Counted from the stretch's first letter, positions 33,362 to 42,848 are shown. The stretch: DNA of 64,000 nucleotides from Leifsonia sp. NPDC080035 (GCF_040050925.1 NZ_CP157390.1:1426001-1490000), one strand, 5' to 3'. The notes: generated by a model from the letters alone, not told the origin. A program made the numbers and translations.

Positions 33362-33861
33362 GTTCTCTCTCCTCACTTCTCGCGGTGGATACGTGGTCTT
33401 CGCATCCGATGACTCCAGCCTGCTCCGGTCGCACGCGATCGGCCCCCGGGGCACGCCCGGATAGCGCCGAACCGTGTCACGAATCGGACGACCCCGGTCG
33501 TACGTCGCGCGGGCGTGATCGCAGGTTACGGACGGCCACCGACAACTCCCGCCGGCCTCCTTGCTCACGGAAACCAGCAGCCGTCCTTTCGACGTCGCTC
33601 CACCTTATGAAGCCGCTGCCGACCTCACAACTCGGCCTGTGGATAACTGTGTGGAGAATCTGCGCGAAACGCCGTGACGCTTGTGCACAACCTGGGGGGA
33701 AATCTGTGGACAGTCAGAAAACTTTGAAGCGTTTATTACTTGTGACCAGGTGTTTTACTTTCCACACCCTGTGTGTAGAAACTTCCTTGAAGCCTGTGTC
33801 GAACCTTGTTCGCCGGGCGTGTCGGACTGTGGATGGAGCCGGGGAAAACTCCCTTAACGCG
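33362..33861. promoter_or_regulatory. dnaB upstream region with DnaA-box-like sites
   Basis: 500 bases without a gene. Between 33638 and 33836 lie TGTGGATAA (33638-33646, exact E. coli-type DnaA box), TGTGGAGAA (33650-33658), TGTGCACAA (33682-33690), TGTGGACAG (33705-33713, one base off the actinobacterial TGTGGACAA), CTTTCCACA (33758-33766) and TGTGGATGG (33828-33836). The stretch 33718-33790 is unusually AT-rich for this genome. No certain promoter was picked out. Confidence 0.6.
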
Positions 33862-33893
33862 GTGTAGCGGTGGGCCGGAGCCCACCGCTACAC
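33862..33893. terminator. Terminator of the rpsF-ssb-rpsR-rplI operon
   Basis: Perfect 14-bp arms (GTGTAGCGGTGGGC at 33862-33875, GCCCACCGCTACAC at 33880-33893) and a 4-base loop start 18 bases after the rplI stop. No U-run. Confidence 0.8.
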
Positions 33894-33911
33894 TTGCGCT
33901 GTTTCCGCTGC

Positions 33912-34364
33912 CTACTTGGCGGCGACCACCTGCAGGCTGATGACGGCCGAGAGGTCGTCGTGCAGGCGGACGGTGGCCTCGTGGTCACCGACGACCTTGA
34001 TCGCGTTGGGGAGCTCGATCTTGCGCTTGTCGAGCTCGCCGATGCCCGCGGCCTTGACCGCGTCGGCGACGTCACCGGTCTTGACCGAGCCGAACAGACG
34101 GCCCTCGCGGCCCGCCTTCACGACCAGCTTGACCTTGGTGGCCTCGAGCTTCGCCTTGAGGTCCTGTGCGGCCTCGACGGAGTGCAGCTCGCGCGCGGTG
34201 CGCGCGGCCTTGATCTGGTCGACCTGCTTCTCGCCACCGCGCGTCCACGCGATAGCGAAGCCCTGCGGGACGAGGTAGTTACGGGCGTACCCGTTCTTGA
34301 CCTCGACCACATCGCCGGCAGAACCGAGGCCGGTGACCTCGTGAGTGAGAATGACCTTCGACAT
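33912..34364 (-). CDS. rplI: 50S ribosomal protein L9
   Basis: 150 residues, two-domain L9: N-terminal MSKVILTHEVTGLGSAGDVV with EVKNGYARNYLVPQGFA (the L9 signature, about 20-37), a long connecting helix, and a C-terminal domain from about residue 80. Last gene of rpsF-ssb-rpsR-rplI, ending in a strong hairpin. Standard operon order for bacteria. Confidence 0.97.
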   Translation of the reverse strand: MSKVILTHEVTGLGSAGDVVEVKNGYARNYLVPQGFAIAWTRGGEKQVDQIKAARTARELHSVEAAQDLKAKLEATKVKLVVKAGREGRLFGSVKTGDVADAVKAAGIGELDKRKIELPNAIKVVGDHEATVRLHDDLSAVISLQVVAAK

Positions 34365-34375
34365 CGTGAGTCTCC

Positions 34376-34639
34376 TTAACGGCCGGAGCCGGCGTAGGGG
34401 AGGAGAGCCATCTCGCGTGCGTTCTTGACGGCACGGGCGATGAGGCGCTGCTCCTGGACGGAGACACCGGTGATACGGCGCGCGCGGATCTTTCCGCGCT
34501 CGGAGATGAACTTCCGCAGGGTGGCGACGTCCTTGTAGTCAATGACACCGACGCGGACGGACTTCGCCGGTGCGGCGTTCTTCCCGTCCTTGCCCTTGCG
34601 GATCGGCTTGCGGCGGTCGCCGCTCGACTTTCCAGCCAT
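34376..34639 (-). CDS. rpsR: 30S ribosomal protein S18, zinc-independent form
   Basis: 87 residues. The conserved core is VIDYKDVATLRKFISERGKI RARRITG (about 32-58). No cysteine is present, so the zinc site of C+ S18 is absent. It binds S6 (rpsF, same operon) on the small-subunit platform. Eleven bases upstream of rplI. Confidence 0.96.
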   Translation of the reverse strand: MAGKSSGDRRKPIRKGKDGKNAAPAKSVRVGVIDYKDVATLRKFISERGKIRARRITGVSVQEQRLIARAVKNAREMALLPYAGSGR

Positions 34640-34704
34640 GATTTCCTTTGCTTGTCACGCCCACGCCGGCCAGACCGGCGGGGCACATGAGTGTTGGGGA
34701 CCCG

Positions 34705-35217
34705 TTAGAACGGGGTCTCGTCGTTGTAGGCGCCCGGGGTGTTCCAGACGTCGGCTCCGGCGGACGGGTCCGCGGGGGCGGATGCGGCCCACGGCTCCTC
34801 GACGGCGGGAGCACCGCCACCGAATCCACCCTGTCCGCCCGGTCCACGCGAGGACTGCGTACGGGTCACCTGAGCGGTGGCGTAGCGCAGCGACGGCCCG
34901 ATCTCGTCGATCTCGAGCTCGACGGAGACGCGCTTCTCGCCTTCCTTCGTCTCGTAGGAGCGCTGCTTGAGCCGGCCCTGGGCGATCACCCGGGAGCCCT
35001 TGGTCAGCGACCCGGCCACGTGCTCGGCGAATTCGCGCCACACGCTCGCGCGGAGGAACAGGGCCTCCCCGTCCTTCCACTCGTTCGCCTGACGGTCGAA
35101 CGTGCGCGGAGTCGACGCGATCGTGAAGTTCGCGACGGCCAGCCCGTTCTGCGTGTAGCGCAGCTCGGGGTCGGCCGTGAGGTTGCCCACCACGGTGATG
35201 ATGGTGTCGCCGGCCAT
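34705..35217 (-). CDS. ssb: Single-stranded DNA-binding protein
   Basis: 170 residues from the ATG at 35217. OB-fold 1-110 (DTIITVVGNLTADPELRYTQ, FTIASTPRTFDRQANEWKDG), then a Gly/Pro-rich linker and the acidic tip YNDETPF, which matches the conserved C-terminal DDDIPF-type tail that recruits replication and repair proteins. Four bases after rpsF. Confidence 0.96.
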   Translation of the reverse strand: MAGDTIITVVGNLTADPELRYTQNGLAVANFTIASTPRTFDRQANEWKDGEALFLRASVWREFAEHVAGSLTKGSRVIAQGRLKQRSYETKEGEKRVSVELEIDEIGPSLRYATAQVTRTQSSRGPGGQGGFGGGAPAVEEPWAASAPADPSAGADVWNTPGAYNDETPF

Positions 35218-35221
35218 GGGG

Positions 35222-35593
35222 CTACGCGCTCGCCTTCTCGGCGGCTGCGGCCTTGCGGGCGGCCTTCTCGTCGGCCAGCTTCGCGGCGGCCGCGACCTGG
35301 GCGATGGCCTCTTCGGCACGGAGCACCTTGGTGCGCATGACGGCCTCGCTGAGCTTCAGCTGGCGGTCGAGCTCCTTGGTGGTGTCACCGGTCGCCGTGA
35401 GCTGCACGACGGCGTAGATGCCCTCGGACTTCTTGTTGATCTCGTACGCCAGGCGGCGACGGCCCCAGATGTCGACGTTGTCGATCGTTCCACCGTCGTT
35501 ACGGACGACGTTGAGGAACTTGTCAAGGCTGGGAGCAACGGTGCGCTCATCGATCTCGGGATCGAGGATGACCATCAGCTCGTACTGATGCAT
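35222..35593 (-). CDS. rpsF: 30S ribosomal protein S6
   Basis: 123 residues from the ATG at 35593. S6 fold: HQYELMVILDPEIDERTVAP, GGTIDNVDIWGRRRLAYEIN, then an Ala/Lys/Glu-rich C-terminal tail of about 30 residues that is longer than in E. coli. It pairs with S18. First gene of the operon; 35594-35830 is its promoter region, with a GGTGGG-type ribosome-binding site. Confidence 0.96.
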   Translation of the reverse strand: MHQYELMVILDPEIDERTVAPSLDKFLNVVRNDGGTIDNVDIWGRRRLAYEINKKSEGIYAVVQLTATGDTTKELDRQLKLSEAVMRTKVLRAEEAIAQVAAAAKLADEKAARKAAAAEKASA

Positions 35594-35830
35594 GACTAAC
35601 CCACCTCCTCTGGTCTCGGCGGCTGCAGACGTTCTGCAGCAGGAGGGTTTCACATCACGCGCCTGGGCGTAGTTCTGCCCGGGCAACTTACCTAGCGTAA
35701 CGGATGCCGACACGCCGCGCCAGCCGAGGCCGTCGTGACGAGGAGAGGGGATGGTGTCTGCGATGCTCATGCGACCAGCGTTCCGCGCGGGGGTCGCCCT
35801 CGCGCAGTCGGGCGCCGATCTGTGGAGAAG

Positions 35831-37279
35831 TCAGCCCGTTGGCCCTTCTGTGGAGGACTGGGACGCCCACCACTCGAGTAGCCGCCGCGTTGCCTCCTCC
35901 TCGCCGAGCGGACCCTCATCCAGCCGCAGCTCCAGCAGGAACTTCATCGCCTGCCCCACCTGGCGCCCCGGCCGCAGCCCGAGCGCCGCCATGACCTGCT
36001 GGCCGTCGAGGTCCGGACGTACGGCGTCCAGCTCCTCCTGCTCCTTGAGCTCGCGGATGCGCTGCTCCAGGTCGTCGTAGGCGAACCCGAGGCGATCCGC
36101 CTTGCGGCGGTTCCGCGTGGTGACGTCGGCGCGGGTGAGCATGTGCAGTCGTTCCAGCTCGTCGCCCGCATCCCGGACGTAGCGACGGACGGCCGAGTCC
36201 GTCCAGTTCGCGTCCGTGTAGCCGAAGAAGCGCAGGTGCAGCTCGATCAGCCGCGCGACCGATTCGATGGTCGACTTGTCGAAGCGCAGGGCGGTCAACC
36301 TCTTCTTCGCCAGCTTCGCCCCGACGACATCGTGGTGGTAGAAGCTGACGGCGCCGCCGGGCTCGAACCGCCGGGTGGCGGGTTTGCCGATGTCGTGCAG
36401 GATGGCGGCCAGCCGCAGCACGAGATCCGGCGCCTCGCCGGGGTGGCGCTCCTTCTCGTATCCGATCGCCTGGTCGAGCACCGTGAGGCTGTGCTGGTAG
36501 ACGTCCTTGTGGTGGTGGTGCTCATCCACCTCCAGCCGGAGAGCGGGCACCTCGGGGAGCACCATGTCGGCGAGCCCGGTCTCCACCAGCAGCTCGATGC
36601 CAGGACGCGGCTCGTCCGTCATGAGCAGCTTGGCGATCTCGTCGCGGATGCGTTCCGCGCTCACGATGGAGATGCGGTCGGCCATCCGGCTCATCGCGGC
36701 ACGCGTCTCGTCGTCCACCGTGAAACCCAGCTGAGACGTGAACCGTGCGGCGCGCAGCATCCGGAGCGGATCGTCGCCGAACGACACCTCGGGGCTCGAG
36801 GGCGTAGTGATGACGCGCGCGAGCAGGTCCTCCACACCGCCGGAGGGGTCCACCAGGCGCACCTCCGGCACGCGCAGGGCGAGGGCGTTCACCGTGAAGT
36901 CGCGGCGCAGCAGGTCGCCCTCCAGCGTGTCGCCGAACTCGACTTCGGGTTTGCGGGTTTCGCCGTCGTAGCTGTCGGTGCGATACGTGGTGATCTCGAC
37001 GGTGTCGTCCCCGAAGCGCGCGCCGATGGTCCCGAACGCGCGCCCGATGTCCCAGACGGCGTCCGCGATGGGCCGGACGACGGCGAGGATGGCGTCCGGA
37101 CGCGCGTCGGTCGTGAAGTCCAGATCGTGCACGGCACGGCCGAGCAGCGCGTCGCGCACGGGGCCTCCGACGAGCGAGAGCTCGTGGCCTGCCGACTGGA
37201 ACGCGTCTGCGACGCGGGCGACCGTCGGCGAGTTCGCGAGGGCGCCGAGGCGCTCGAGGGATTCGGCGACGGACTGCAT
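35831..37279 (-). CDS. CCA tRNA nucleotidyltransferase with HD domain
   Basis: 482 residues. Nucleotidyltransferase head about 28-170: LVGGPVRDALLGRAVHDLDF (GG and the DxD-type catalytic acids), VEITTYRTDSYDGETRKPEV and RRDFTVNALAL. RNA-binding region about 185-250; HD domain with VLRLAAILHDIGKPATRR (about 270-290), which includes the phosphohydrolase HD pair. It adds or repairs the 3' CCA of tRNAs; it matters here because the tRNA-Ala gene in this window lacks an encoded CCA. The PcnA/Cca naming varies. Confidence 0.93.
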   Translation of the reverse strand: MQSVAESLERLGALANSPTVARVADAFQSAGHELSLVGGPVRDALLGRAVHDLDFTTDARPDAILAVVRPIADAVWDIGRAFGTIGARFGDDTVEITTYRTDSYDGETRKPEVEFGDTLEGDLLRRDFTVNALALRVPEVRLVDPSGGVEDLLARVITTPSSPEVSFGDDPLRMLRAARFTSQLGFTVDDETRAAMSRMADRISIVSAERIRDEIAKLLMTDEPRPGIELLVETGLADMVLPEVPALRLEVDEHHHHKDVYQHSLTVLDQAIGYEKERHPGEAPDLVLRLAAILHDIGKPATRRFEPGGAVSFYHHDVVGAKLAKKRLTALRFDKSTIESVARLIELHLRFFGYTDANWTDSAVRRYVRDAGDELERLHMLTRADVTTRNRRKADRLGFAYDDLEQRIRELKEQEELDAVRPDLDGQQVMAALGLRPGRQVGQAMKFLLELRLDEGPLGEEEATRRLLEWWASQSSTEGPTG

Positions 37280-37431
37280 GGTGCCTCAGTTTAGAGGGCG
37301 CACCATGAGCCGGCGCCGAAACGGGGATGCGGAGGCAGGGTCCTCTTAACGGGCGCGCTCGTCCGGGTCTCTCAGGGGCCGACCTTTAGAATCGTGGTCA
37401 TGGAGGCCGTCACGGGATCGCGCGTCGTCGC

Positions 37432-39714
37432 ATGAGCGTACCCGGCCTCACCCTCCGGGGTGCGCGACTCACCTCTGCGCTGGTGAGCGCGGTGCTGGCG
37501 ACCACGGCCCTCTTCTCCGGCGGTGGCCCGGCGTCCGCCGCGACGGCCGCCGCCCCGGTGGCGTCTGCGCGCTCCGCGGCGGCACCGGGGCTCACGGCGA
37601 CGGTCACGGCCGACAACGGGGGAGTGGTGTCCGCCGGGCGTCCCCTGCTCGTCTCGGTCACGGTGACCAATCCGACGGACACCGCGTACAGCTCCGGCTC
37701 CGCAACCGTCTGGCTGGACCCGGAGCCGCAGTCGTCGCGCACCGGGCTCTCCGCGTGGCTGGTGTCGAAGGATGCCGTCGCCGACAAGAAGACCCTGGGC
37801 AGGGTCGCCCTCCCGACGCTCGAGCCGGGGTCCAGCAGCGTCGTCTCGGTCACCGTTCCCGCCGCGGCCCTCCCCTTCTCCTCCCACCCCCAGTCGGCGG
37901 TGTTCGGCATCGGCGCGGCCGTCGACGCCGGGGAGTCGGTGGCGGAGGCGCGCAGTTCCGTCGTCTGGTCGACGGGGAAACCGACGTCGCGCTCGGCGGT
38001 GGCGGTGGTCATGCCGATCGTCAGTCCCTCCACGTCGAGCGGTCTCATCTCCTCCGACGACCTGGCGACGTACACCGAACCGAACGGCGTGCTCACACGG
38101 GATCTCGACGGCCTCGCCGACCACAGCACTGTAACGGTCGGCATCGACCCGATGATCATCGCGTCGATCCGCGTGCTGGGGAACGCAGCACCGCCCACGG
38201 CGACCGCCTGGCTCGACCGTCTGGCCTCGCTGCCGAACGACACCTTCGCGCTGCAGTACGGGGATGCCGACGTCGCGGGCCAGATCCAGTCCGGGCTGGC
38301 CGCGCCCCTCGGCCCGACGGCGCTCGGCTACGCACTGGACCCGAGGAACTTCACGCCGGCCCCGACCTCCATCGGCGAACCGCCATCCACGACGTCCACC
38401 CCGACGGCCACTCCCAGCCCGACGCCGACGGCAGGCGCCGGCCCAGAGCTCCCCACGCTGGAGAAGCTGCTCGCCTGGGACTACTCGCTGAAGGGCGTCG
38501 CCTGGCCGGGCGACAAGACCCTGCGGGCCGCCGATCTCGCACCGCTCGCCGCCGCCGGCCTCGGCACCGCCATCGTCTCGGGAAGCAACACCAACGCCGC
38601 GAGCCTCGACGGCACGCCGAACGCTGCGCTCCGCTCCGGCGCGAGCACGCTCGCCGTCTCGGACCAGGGCCTCTCGGACGCGCTCCGCGCCGCCGTCTCC
38701 GCTCCGAGCGATCTCGCCTGGAACTCGGCGATGTCCACCCTGAACGCGCAGCTCCAACTGGTGAGCGGCGAGGACTCCACGCCGCACCATCTGCTCCTCG
38801 CGATGGATCGCTCCTGGCCGTCGAGCGGGACGCAGCTGCAGCGGACGCTGGACTCCCTGTTCACCTCTCCCTGGTCGACCCCCAGCACCTTCCCCACCCT
38901 CCTCACGGCGGCGCAGTCGTCCCAGCTGGCGCTCACGGATGCTCCGGAGAGCCAGGCGCGCATCGACGCCATCCGCGGGCTCCTCGACGACGAGAAGGCG
39001 CTGGACGGTTTCGCCTCCGTGCTCACGGACCCCTCGACCCTGGTCGGGCGCACCCGGGCGCAGCTGCTGTCTCTGCTCGCCGTGTCCTGGCTGAATCCCC
39101 GGGCCGACTGGACGGCAGCGGTGACCAAGAGCCGCGCCGCCACCGACGACACCCTGCACTCGATCAAGATCCTGCCCACGGACAACATCAACCTGGTGAG
39201 CGCACAGGGCTCCATCCCCTTCACCGTGAGCAATGAGCTCCCGGACGAAGAGGCGACGATCGTCCTCAGCGCGTCACCGTCCAACGGGCGCCTGGAGATC
39301 GACCAGCCGACCACCAAGACCATCCCGAAGGACTCGCGGGTCACCGTCCTGGTGCCCGTCAAGGCTCGCGTCGGCAACGGCCAGGTCATCCTTTCGCTCC
39401 AGCTCTACAGCCCCGCCGGCGTCCCGATCGGCTACCCCAGTTACGCGACCGTGGATGTGCACGCCGACTGGGAGGGCATCGGCGCCCTGATCTTCGGCAG
39501 CCTCCTGGTCCTGCTGTTCGGCTTCGGGATCGTACGCAACATCCTGCGCCGCCGCTCGCAGCGACGCGGGGAGAAGGCGGATGATGCCGCCAACGCCGAG
39601 CCGGGGGATGACAGCGAGCCTGCGGACGACGCCGAGCCGGTGGACGACGCCACGCCTGCCGACGACGCGAAGCCTGCGCCGACCGACGGCCCGGAGGACC
39701 GCGCGGATGGCTAG
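37432..39714 (+). CDS. Secreted, membrane-anchored DUF6049-like protein
   Basis: 760 residues. N-terminal signal peptide (about 1-36, ending ASA), a long extracellular part, one membrane segment near 678-700 (IGALIFGSLLVLLFGFGIVR), then a basic stop-transfer RRRSQRRGEK and an acidic tail of repeated DD(A/S)xP units. A TPTATPSPTPTAG linker lies near residue 330. Actinobacterial genomes place this protein between pcnA and murJ, as here; it overlaps murJ by eight bases. Its role is unknown; context suggests cell-envelope assembly. Confidence 0.83.
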   Translation: MSVPGLTLRGARLTSALVSAVLATTALFSGGGPASAATAAAPVASARSAAAPGLTATVTADNGGVVSAGRPLLVSVTVTNPTDTAYSSGSATVWLDPEPQSSRTGLSAWLVSKDAVADKKTLGRVALPTLEPGSSSVVSVTVPAAALPFSSHPQSAVFGIGAAVDAGESVAEARSSVVWSTGKPTSRSAVAVVMPIVSPSTSSGLISSDDLATYTEPNGVLTRDLDGLADHSTVTVGIDPMIIASIRVLGNAAPPTATAWLDRLASLPNDTFALQYGDADVAGQIQSGLAAPLGPTALGYALDPRNFTPAPTSIGEPPSTTSTPTATPSPTPTAGAGPELPTLEKLLAWDYSLKGVAWPGDKTLRAADLAPLAAAGLGTAIVSGSNTNAASLDGTPNAALRSGASTLAVSDQGLSDALRAAVSAPSDLAWNSAMSTLNAQLQLVSGEDSTPHHLLLAMDRSWPSSGTQLQRTLDSLFTSPWSTPSTFPTLLTAAQSSQLALTDAPESQARIDAIRGLLDDEKALDGFASVLTDPSTLVGRTRAQLLSLLAVSWLNPRADWTAAVTKSRAATDDTLHSIKILPTDNINLVSAQGSIPFTVSNELPDEEATIVLSASPSNGRLEIDQPTTKTIPKDSRVTVLVPVKARVGNGQVILSLQLYSPAGVPIGYPSYATVDVHADWEGIGALIFGSLLVLLFGFGIVRNILRRRSQRRGEKADDAANAEPGDDSEPADDAEPVDDATPADDAKPAPTDGPEDRADG

Positions 39715-41314
39715 CGTCGGCCGGGCGAGCGCGATGCTCGCGTCCGGCACCCTCGTCTCGCGCCTGCTCGGCTTCGCCAAGGCCTGGCTGCTCGTGCAGG
39801 CCATCGGCGCGATCAGCTTCGCGGCGAACGCGTACGGGACGGCGACGATCGTCCCGAACACGGTCTACGCGATCATCGCCCAGGGCATCCTGAACGCGAT
39901 CCTGGTGCCGCAGATCGTCCGCGCCTCCGTGAACCCGGACGGCGGCCGCGCCTACATCAACAAACTCGTCACGCTCGGCATCGTCGTGTTCGCCGCGGTC
40001 GCGGTCGTCGCCACGTTCCTCTCGCCGGTGCTCGTGCGTCTGTACGGCCTGCGCGGCGGGCAGGCGGAGCTCGCCACGTCGTTCGCGTACTGGTCGCTCC
40101 CGCAGATCTTCTTCCTCGGCCTCTACACGCTGCTCGGCGAGGTGCTGAACGCCCGCAAGTCGTTCGGCCCGTTCACGTGGGCGCCTGTCGTCAACAACAT
40201 CGTCGCCATCGTGATGCTCGCCGTGTTCATCGTCAGCTTCGGCGCGTTCGGCAGCGGGAACGCCCACAGCACCTGGACGCCCGGCATGATCGCCCTGCTC
40301 GCCGGCGGGGCCACGCTCGGTGTCGCGGTGCAGGCGCTGATCCTGTTCGTCTTCTGGCGGCGCGTCGGCCTGCGGTTCCGCTTCGACTTCGGCTGGCGCG
40401 GCGTGAATCTCGGCTCCGCGGGTAGGGCGGCGGGATGGACGTTCGGGATGCTCATCGTCTCCCAGCTCGCCGGGCTCGTCGAGACGAACGTGGCGAACTC
40501 GGCCGGCGAGGCGTACGCAGGCTCGTTCGTGATGTCGAACGCCTGGCTGATCTTCATGCTCCCGCACGGCATCATCGCGGTGTCGATCGTCACCGCCTTC
40601 TACACCCGGATGGCCGAGCACGCCCATCGCGGCTCGGTCGCGGAGTTCCGCGACGACTTCTCCCGCGCAGCTCGGTCCATCATGTTCCTCATCGTCCTGT
40701 CCTCCGTCGTGCTGATCGTGATCGCCTATCCGGTCGCCCGCGTCTTCACGTCCTCCTACCAGGCGATGGGCAACGTCTTGATCGCCTACCTGATCGGCCT
40801 CGTGCCGTTCTCGCTGGTGTTCATGGCGCAGCGCGCCTTCTACTCGCTCGGGAACACCCGCACGCCCTTCTTCTTCACCGTCGCTCAGTCGATCGTGATC
40901 GTGGTCGGCGTGCTCGCCTGTTTCGCCGTGCCGGCCGACCTCCGCGCTGCGGCGGTCGCGCTGGTCGTCTCGCTGGCGAGCGTCGTGCAGGCGGTGCTCG
41001 CGTTCGCGCTGCTGCGCCGGCGCACCGGGGGAGTGGATGGCCGCCGCATCGTGAGCGGACTGTGGCGGTTCCTCGTCGCCGGCCTGGCCGCACTGATCGC
41101 CGGCGCCGGCTTCCTCGTCATCCTCGGCGGCGTCGAGCCGGGCTCGTTCCCGGTGAGCGGACCGATCCCCGCCATCGTCGCGTCGCTGGTGGTCGGCGTC
41201 GTCATGCTGATCGTCTACGTCGGCTTCCTCGCGATCCTCCGATCCTCCGACCTGGAGGCCGCCGTGGAACCGGTTCTGAACCGCCTTCCTGCGCGTTCCT
41301 CGACGCACAGGTGA
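39707..41314 (+). CDS. murJ: Lipid II flippase MurJ (MviN)
   Basis: 535 residues from the ATG at 39707, overlapping the DUF6049 gene by eight bases. About 14 membrane segments. The family start SAMLASGTLVSRLLGFAKAW (about 8-27) and IVPNTVYAIIAQGILNAILVP are typical. It carries lipid II across the membrane for peptidoglycan synthesis. In mycobacteria MurJ is extended by a pseudokinase domain; this one ends soon after the last helices, so that is absent. Confidence 0.92.
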   Translation: MASVGRASAMLASGTLVSRLLGFAKAWLLVQAIGAISFAANAYGTATIVPNTVYAIIAQGILNAILVPQIVRASVNPDGGRAYINKLVTLGIVVFAAVAVVATFLSPVLVRLYGLRGGQAELATSFAYWSLPQIFFLGLYTLLGEVLNARKSFGPFTWAPVVNNIVAIVMLAVFIVSFGAFGSGNAHSTWTPGMIALLAGGATLGVAVQALILFVFWRRVGLRFRFDFGWRGVNLGSAGRAAGWTFGMLIVSQLAGLVETNVANSAGEAYAGSFVMSNAWLIFMLPHGIIAVSIVTAFYTRMAEHAHRGSVAEFRDDFSRAARSIMFLIVLSSVVLIVIAYPVARVFTSSYQAMGNVLIAYLIGLVPFSLVFMAQRAFYSLGNTRTPFFFTVAQSIVIVVGVLACFAVPADLRAAAVALVVSLASVVQAVLAFALLRRRTGGVDGRRIVSGLWRFLVAGLAALIAGAGFLVILGGVEPGSFPVSGPIPAIVASLVVGVVMLIVYVGFLAILRSSDLEAAVEPVLNRLPARSSTHR

Positions 41315-41338
41315 CACGGAATAGCATCCGCCTAGGAT
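41311..41338 (+). promoter_or_regulatory. Candidate promoter of trxB-trxA
   Basis: GTGACA (41311-41316), 16 bases, TAGGAT (41333-41338), 61 bases before the trxB start. Confidence 0.5.
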
Positions 41339-41398
41339 GTGTTCTACAGGTCGGCAGCTCCGCGACGGGGCGGCCACTCGATCACAAGGAGTTCCGCT

Positions 41399-42385
41399 GT
41401 GCGGCAGATCATCATCATCGGTTCCGGCCCAGCCGGTTACACCGCGGCCATCTACGCGGCTCGCGCCAACCTCAAGCCGCTGCTGATCGCCTCCTCCGTC
41501 GAGGCCGGCGGTGAACTGATGAACACCACGGATGTCGAGAACTTCCCCGGCTTCCCGGACGGCGTCATGGGTCCGGACCTGATGTTCAAGATGCAGGCCC
41601 AGGCCGAGAAGTTCGGCACCGAGATCGTCCTGGACGACGTCGTGTCCGTCGAGTTGACCGGTGACGTCAAGACCGTCACTCTCGGCTCCGGCGCGGTGCA
41701 CCAGGCACTGTCCGTGATCTTCGCGACGGGTTCGGCGTACCGCAAGCTCGGGCTCGAGGACGAGGAGCGGTTGTCCGGCCACGGCGTCTCCTGGTGCGCC
41801 ACCTGCGACGGCTTCTTCTTCCGCGAGCGCACCATCGCGGTCGTCGGCGGCGGCGACTCGGCGATGGAGGAAGCCACCTTCCTGACCCGCTTCGCGGACA
41901 AGGTCTACGTCATCCACCGTCGCGACAGCCTCCGCGCCTCCAAGATCATGCAGGAGCGCGCCTTCGCCAACGAGAAGATCGAGTTCGTCTGGAACTCCGA
42001 GGTCGTCGGCATCAACGGCGACGAGCAGGTGAAGAGCGTCACTCTCCGCAACCTGGAGAGCGGTGAGCAGAGCGAGCTGGAGATCCAGGGCCTGTTCATC
42101 GCGATCGGAAACGACCCGCGCGTCCACCTCGTCCACGGTCAGCTCGACCTGACGTCGGACGGCACCATCGCGGTCGCCGGACGCAGCTCGAAGACCAAGG
42201 TCGCGGGCGTGTTCGCTGCGGGAGACGTCATCGACCCCAGCTACCGCCAGGCGGTCACCGCCGCGGCGTCGGGAACGGTCGCCGCTCTCGACGCGGAGCA
42301 CTACCTGACCACCCTCCCCAAGGACCTGCTGGACGCCGCCTCCGACGGCGCATCCGGCGACCTCGAACTCACGACCACCGCATAA
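41399..42385 (+). CDS. trxB: Thioredoxin reductase
   Basis: 328 residues from a GTG with AAGGAG seven bases upstream. FAD motif IIIGSGPAGYTAAIYAARAN (about 4-23), redox centre WCATCDGFFF (about 136-145), NADPH motif VVGGGDSAMEEATFL (about 153-167), and C-terminal GVFAAGDVIDPSYRQAVTAA. It reduces thioredoxin with NADPH; trxA follows 14 bases later. Confidence 0.96.
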   Translation: MRQIIIIGSGPAGYTAAIYAARANLKPLLIASSVEAGGELMNTTDVENFPGFPDGVMGPDLMFKMQAQAEKFGTEIVLDDVVSVELTGDVKTVTLGSGAVHQALSVIFATGSAYRKLGLEDEERLSGHGVSWCATCDGFFFRERTIAVVGGGDSAMEEATFLTRFADKVYVIHRRDSLRASKIMQERAFANEKIEFVWNSEVVGINGDEQVKSVTLRNLESGEQSELEIQGLFIAIGNDPRVHLVHGQLDLTSDGTIAVAGRSSKTKVAGVFAAGDVIDPSYRQAVTAAASGTVAALDAEHYLTTLPKDLLDAASDGASGDLELTTTA

Positions 42386-42399
42386 GGAGAATCAAGAAA

Positions 42400-42726
42400 A
42401 TGTCAGCAGCACGTTCGGTCACGGACGCCAGCTTCGAGCAGGACGTCATCAACAGCGACAAGACCGTCCTGGTCGACTTCTGGGCGGAGTGGTGCGGCCC
42501 GTGTCGCGCCGTCGGCCCCATCCTCGACCAGATCGCCGCGGAGCACGCGGACAAGATCGAGATCGTGAAGCTCAACGTGGACGAGAACCCGCAGACCGCC
42601 GCGAAGTACCAGATCACCTCCATCCCCGCGATGAAGGTGTACCAGGGTGGCGAGGTCGTCAAGACCGTCATCGGCGCCAAGCCGAAGCCCGCCCTCGAAG
42701 CCGACCTGGCCGCCTACCTGGCGTAG
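42400..42726 (+). CDS. trxA: Thioredoxin
   Basis: 108 residues. Active site FWAEWCGPCRAVGP (about 26-39) and the cis-proline region TSIPAMKVYQGGEVV (about 74-88). Disulfide reductant for cytoplasmic proteins, reduced by the TrxB encoded upstream. The operon ends at a clear terminator. Confidence 0.97.
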   Translation: MSAARSVTDASFEQDVINSDKTVLVDFWAEWCGPCRAVGPILDQIAAEHADKIEIVKLNVDENPQTAAKYQITSIPAMKVYQGGEVVKTVIGAKPKPALEADLAAYLA

Positions 42727-42742
42727 CGCGACCGTCTTCTTC

Positions 42743-42780
42743 AGACCCGTCCGGCGCTCACCCGCCGGGCGGGTCTTTTT
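42743..42780 (+). terminator. Rho-independent terminator of trxB-trxA
   Basis: 14-bp arms (AGACCCGTCCGGCG at 42743-42756, CGCCGGGCGGGTCT at 42763-42776, one G-U pair) followed by TTTTT: the best intrinsic terminator in the window. Confidence 0.93.
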
Positions 42781-42848
42781 CGTACACGGACGTCCCCGAT
42801 TTCGGCGGGGATGCACCACCCCCATAGCATTGCTGAACGACGTGAGGA

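Noticed and set aside
39386..42301. 971-residue open frame on the minus strand opposite murJ and trxB
   Set aside because: Antisense shadow of high-GC genes; the plus-strand proteins have full family signatures, and the antisense translation is low-complexity Asp/Arg/Val.
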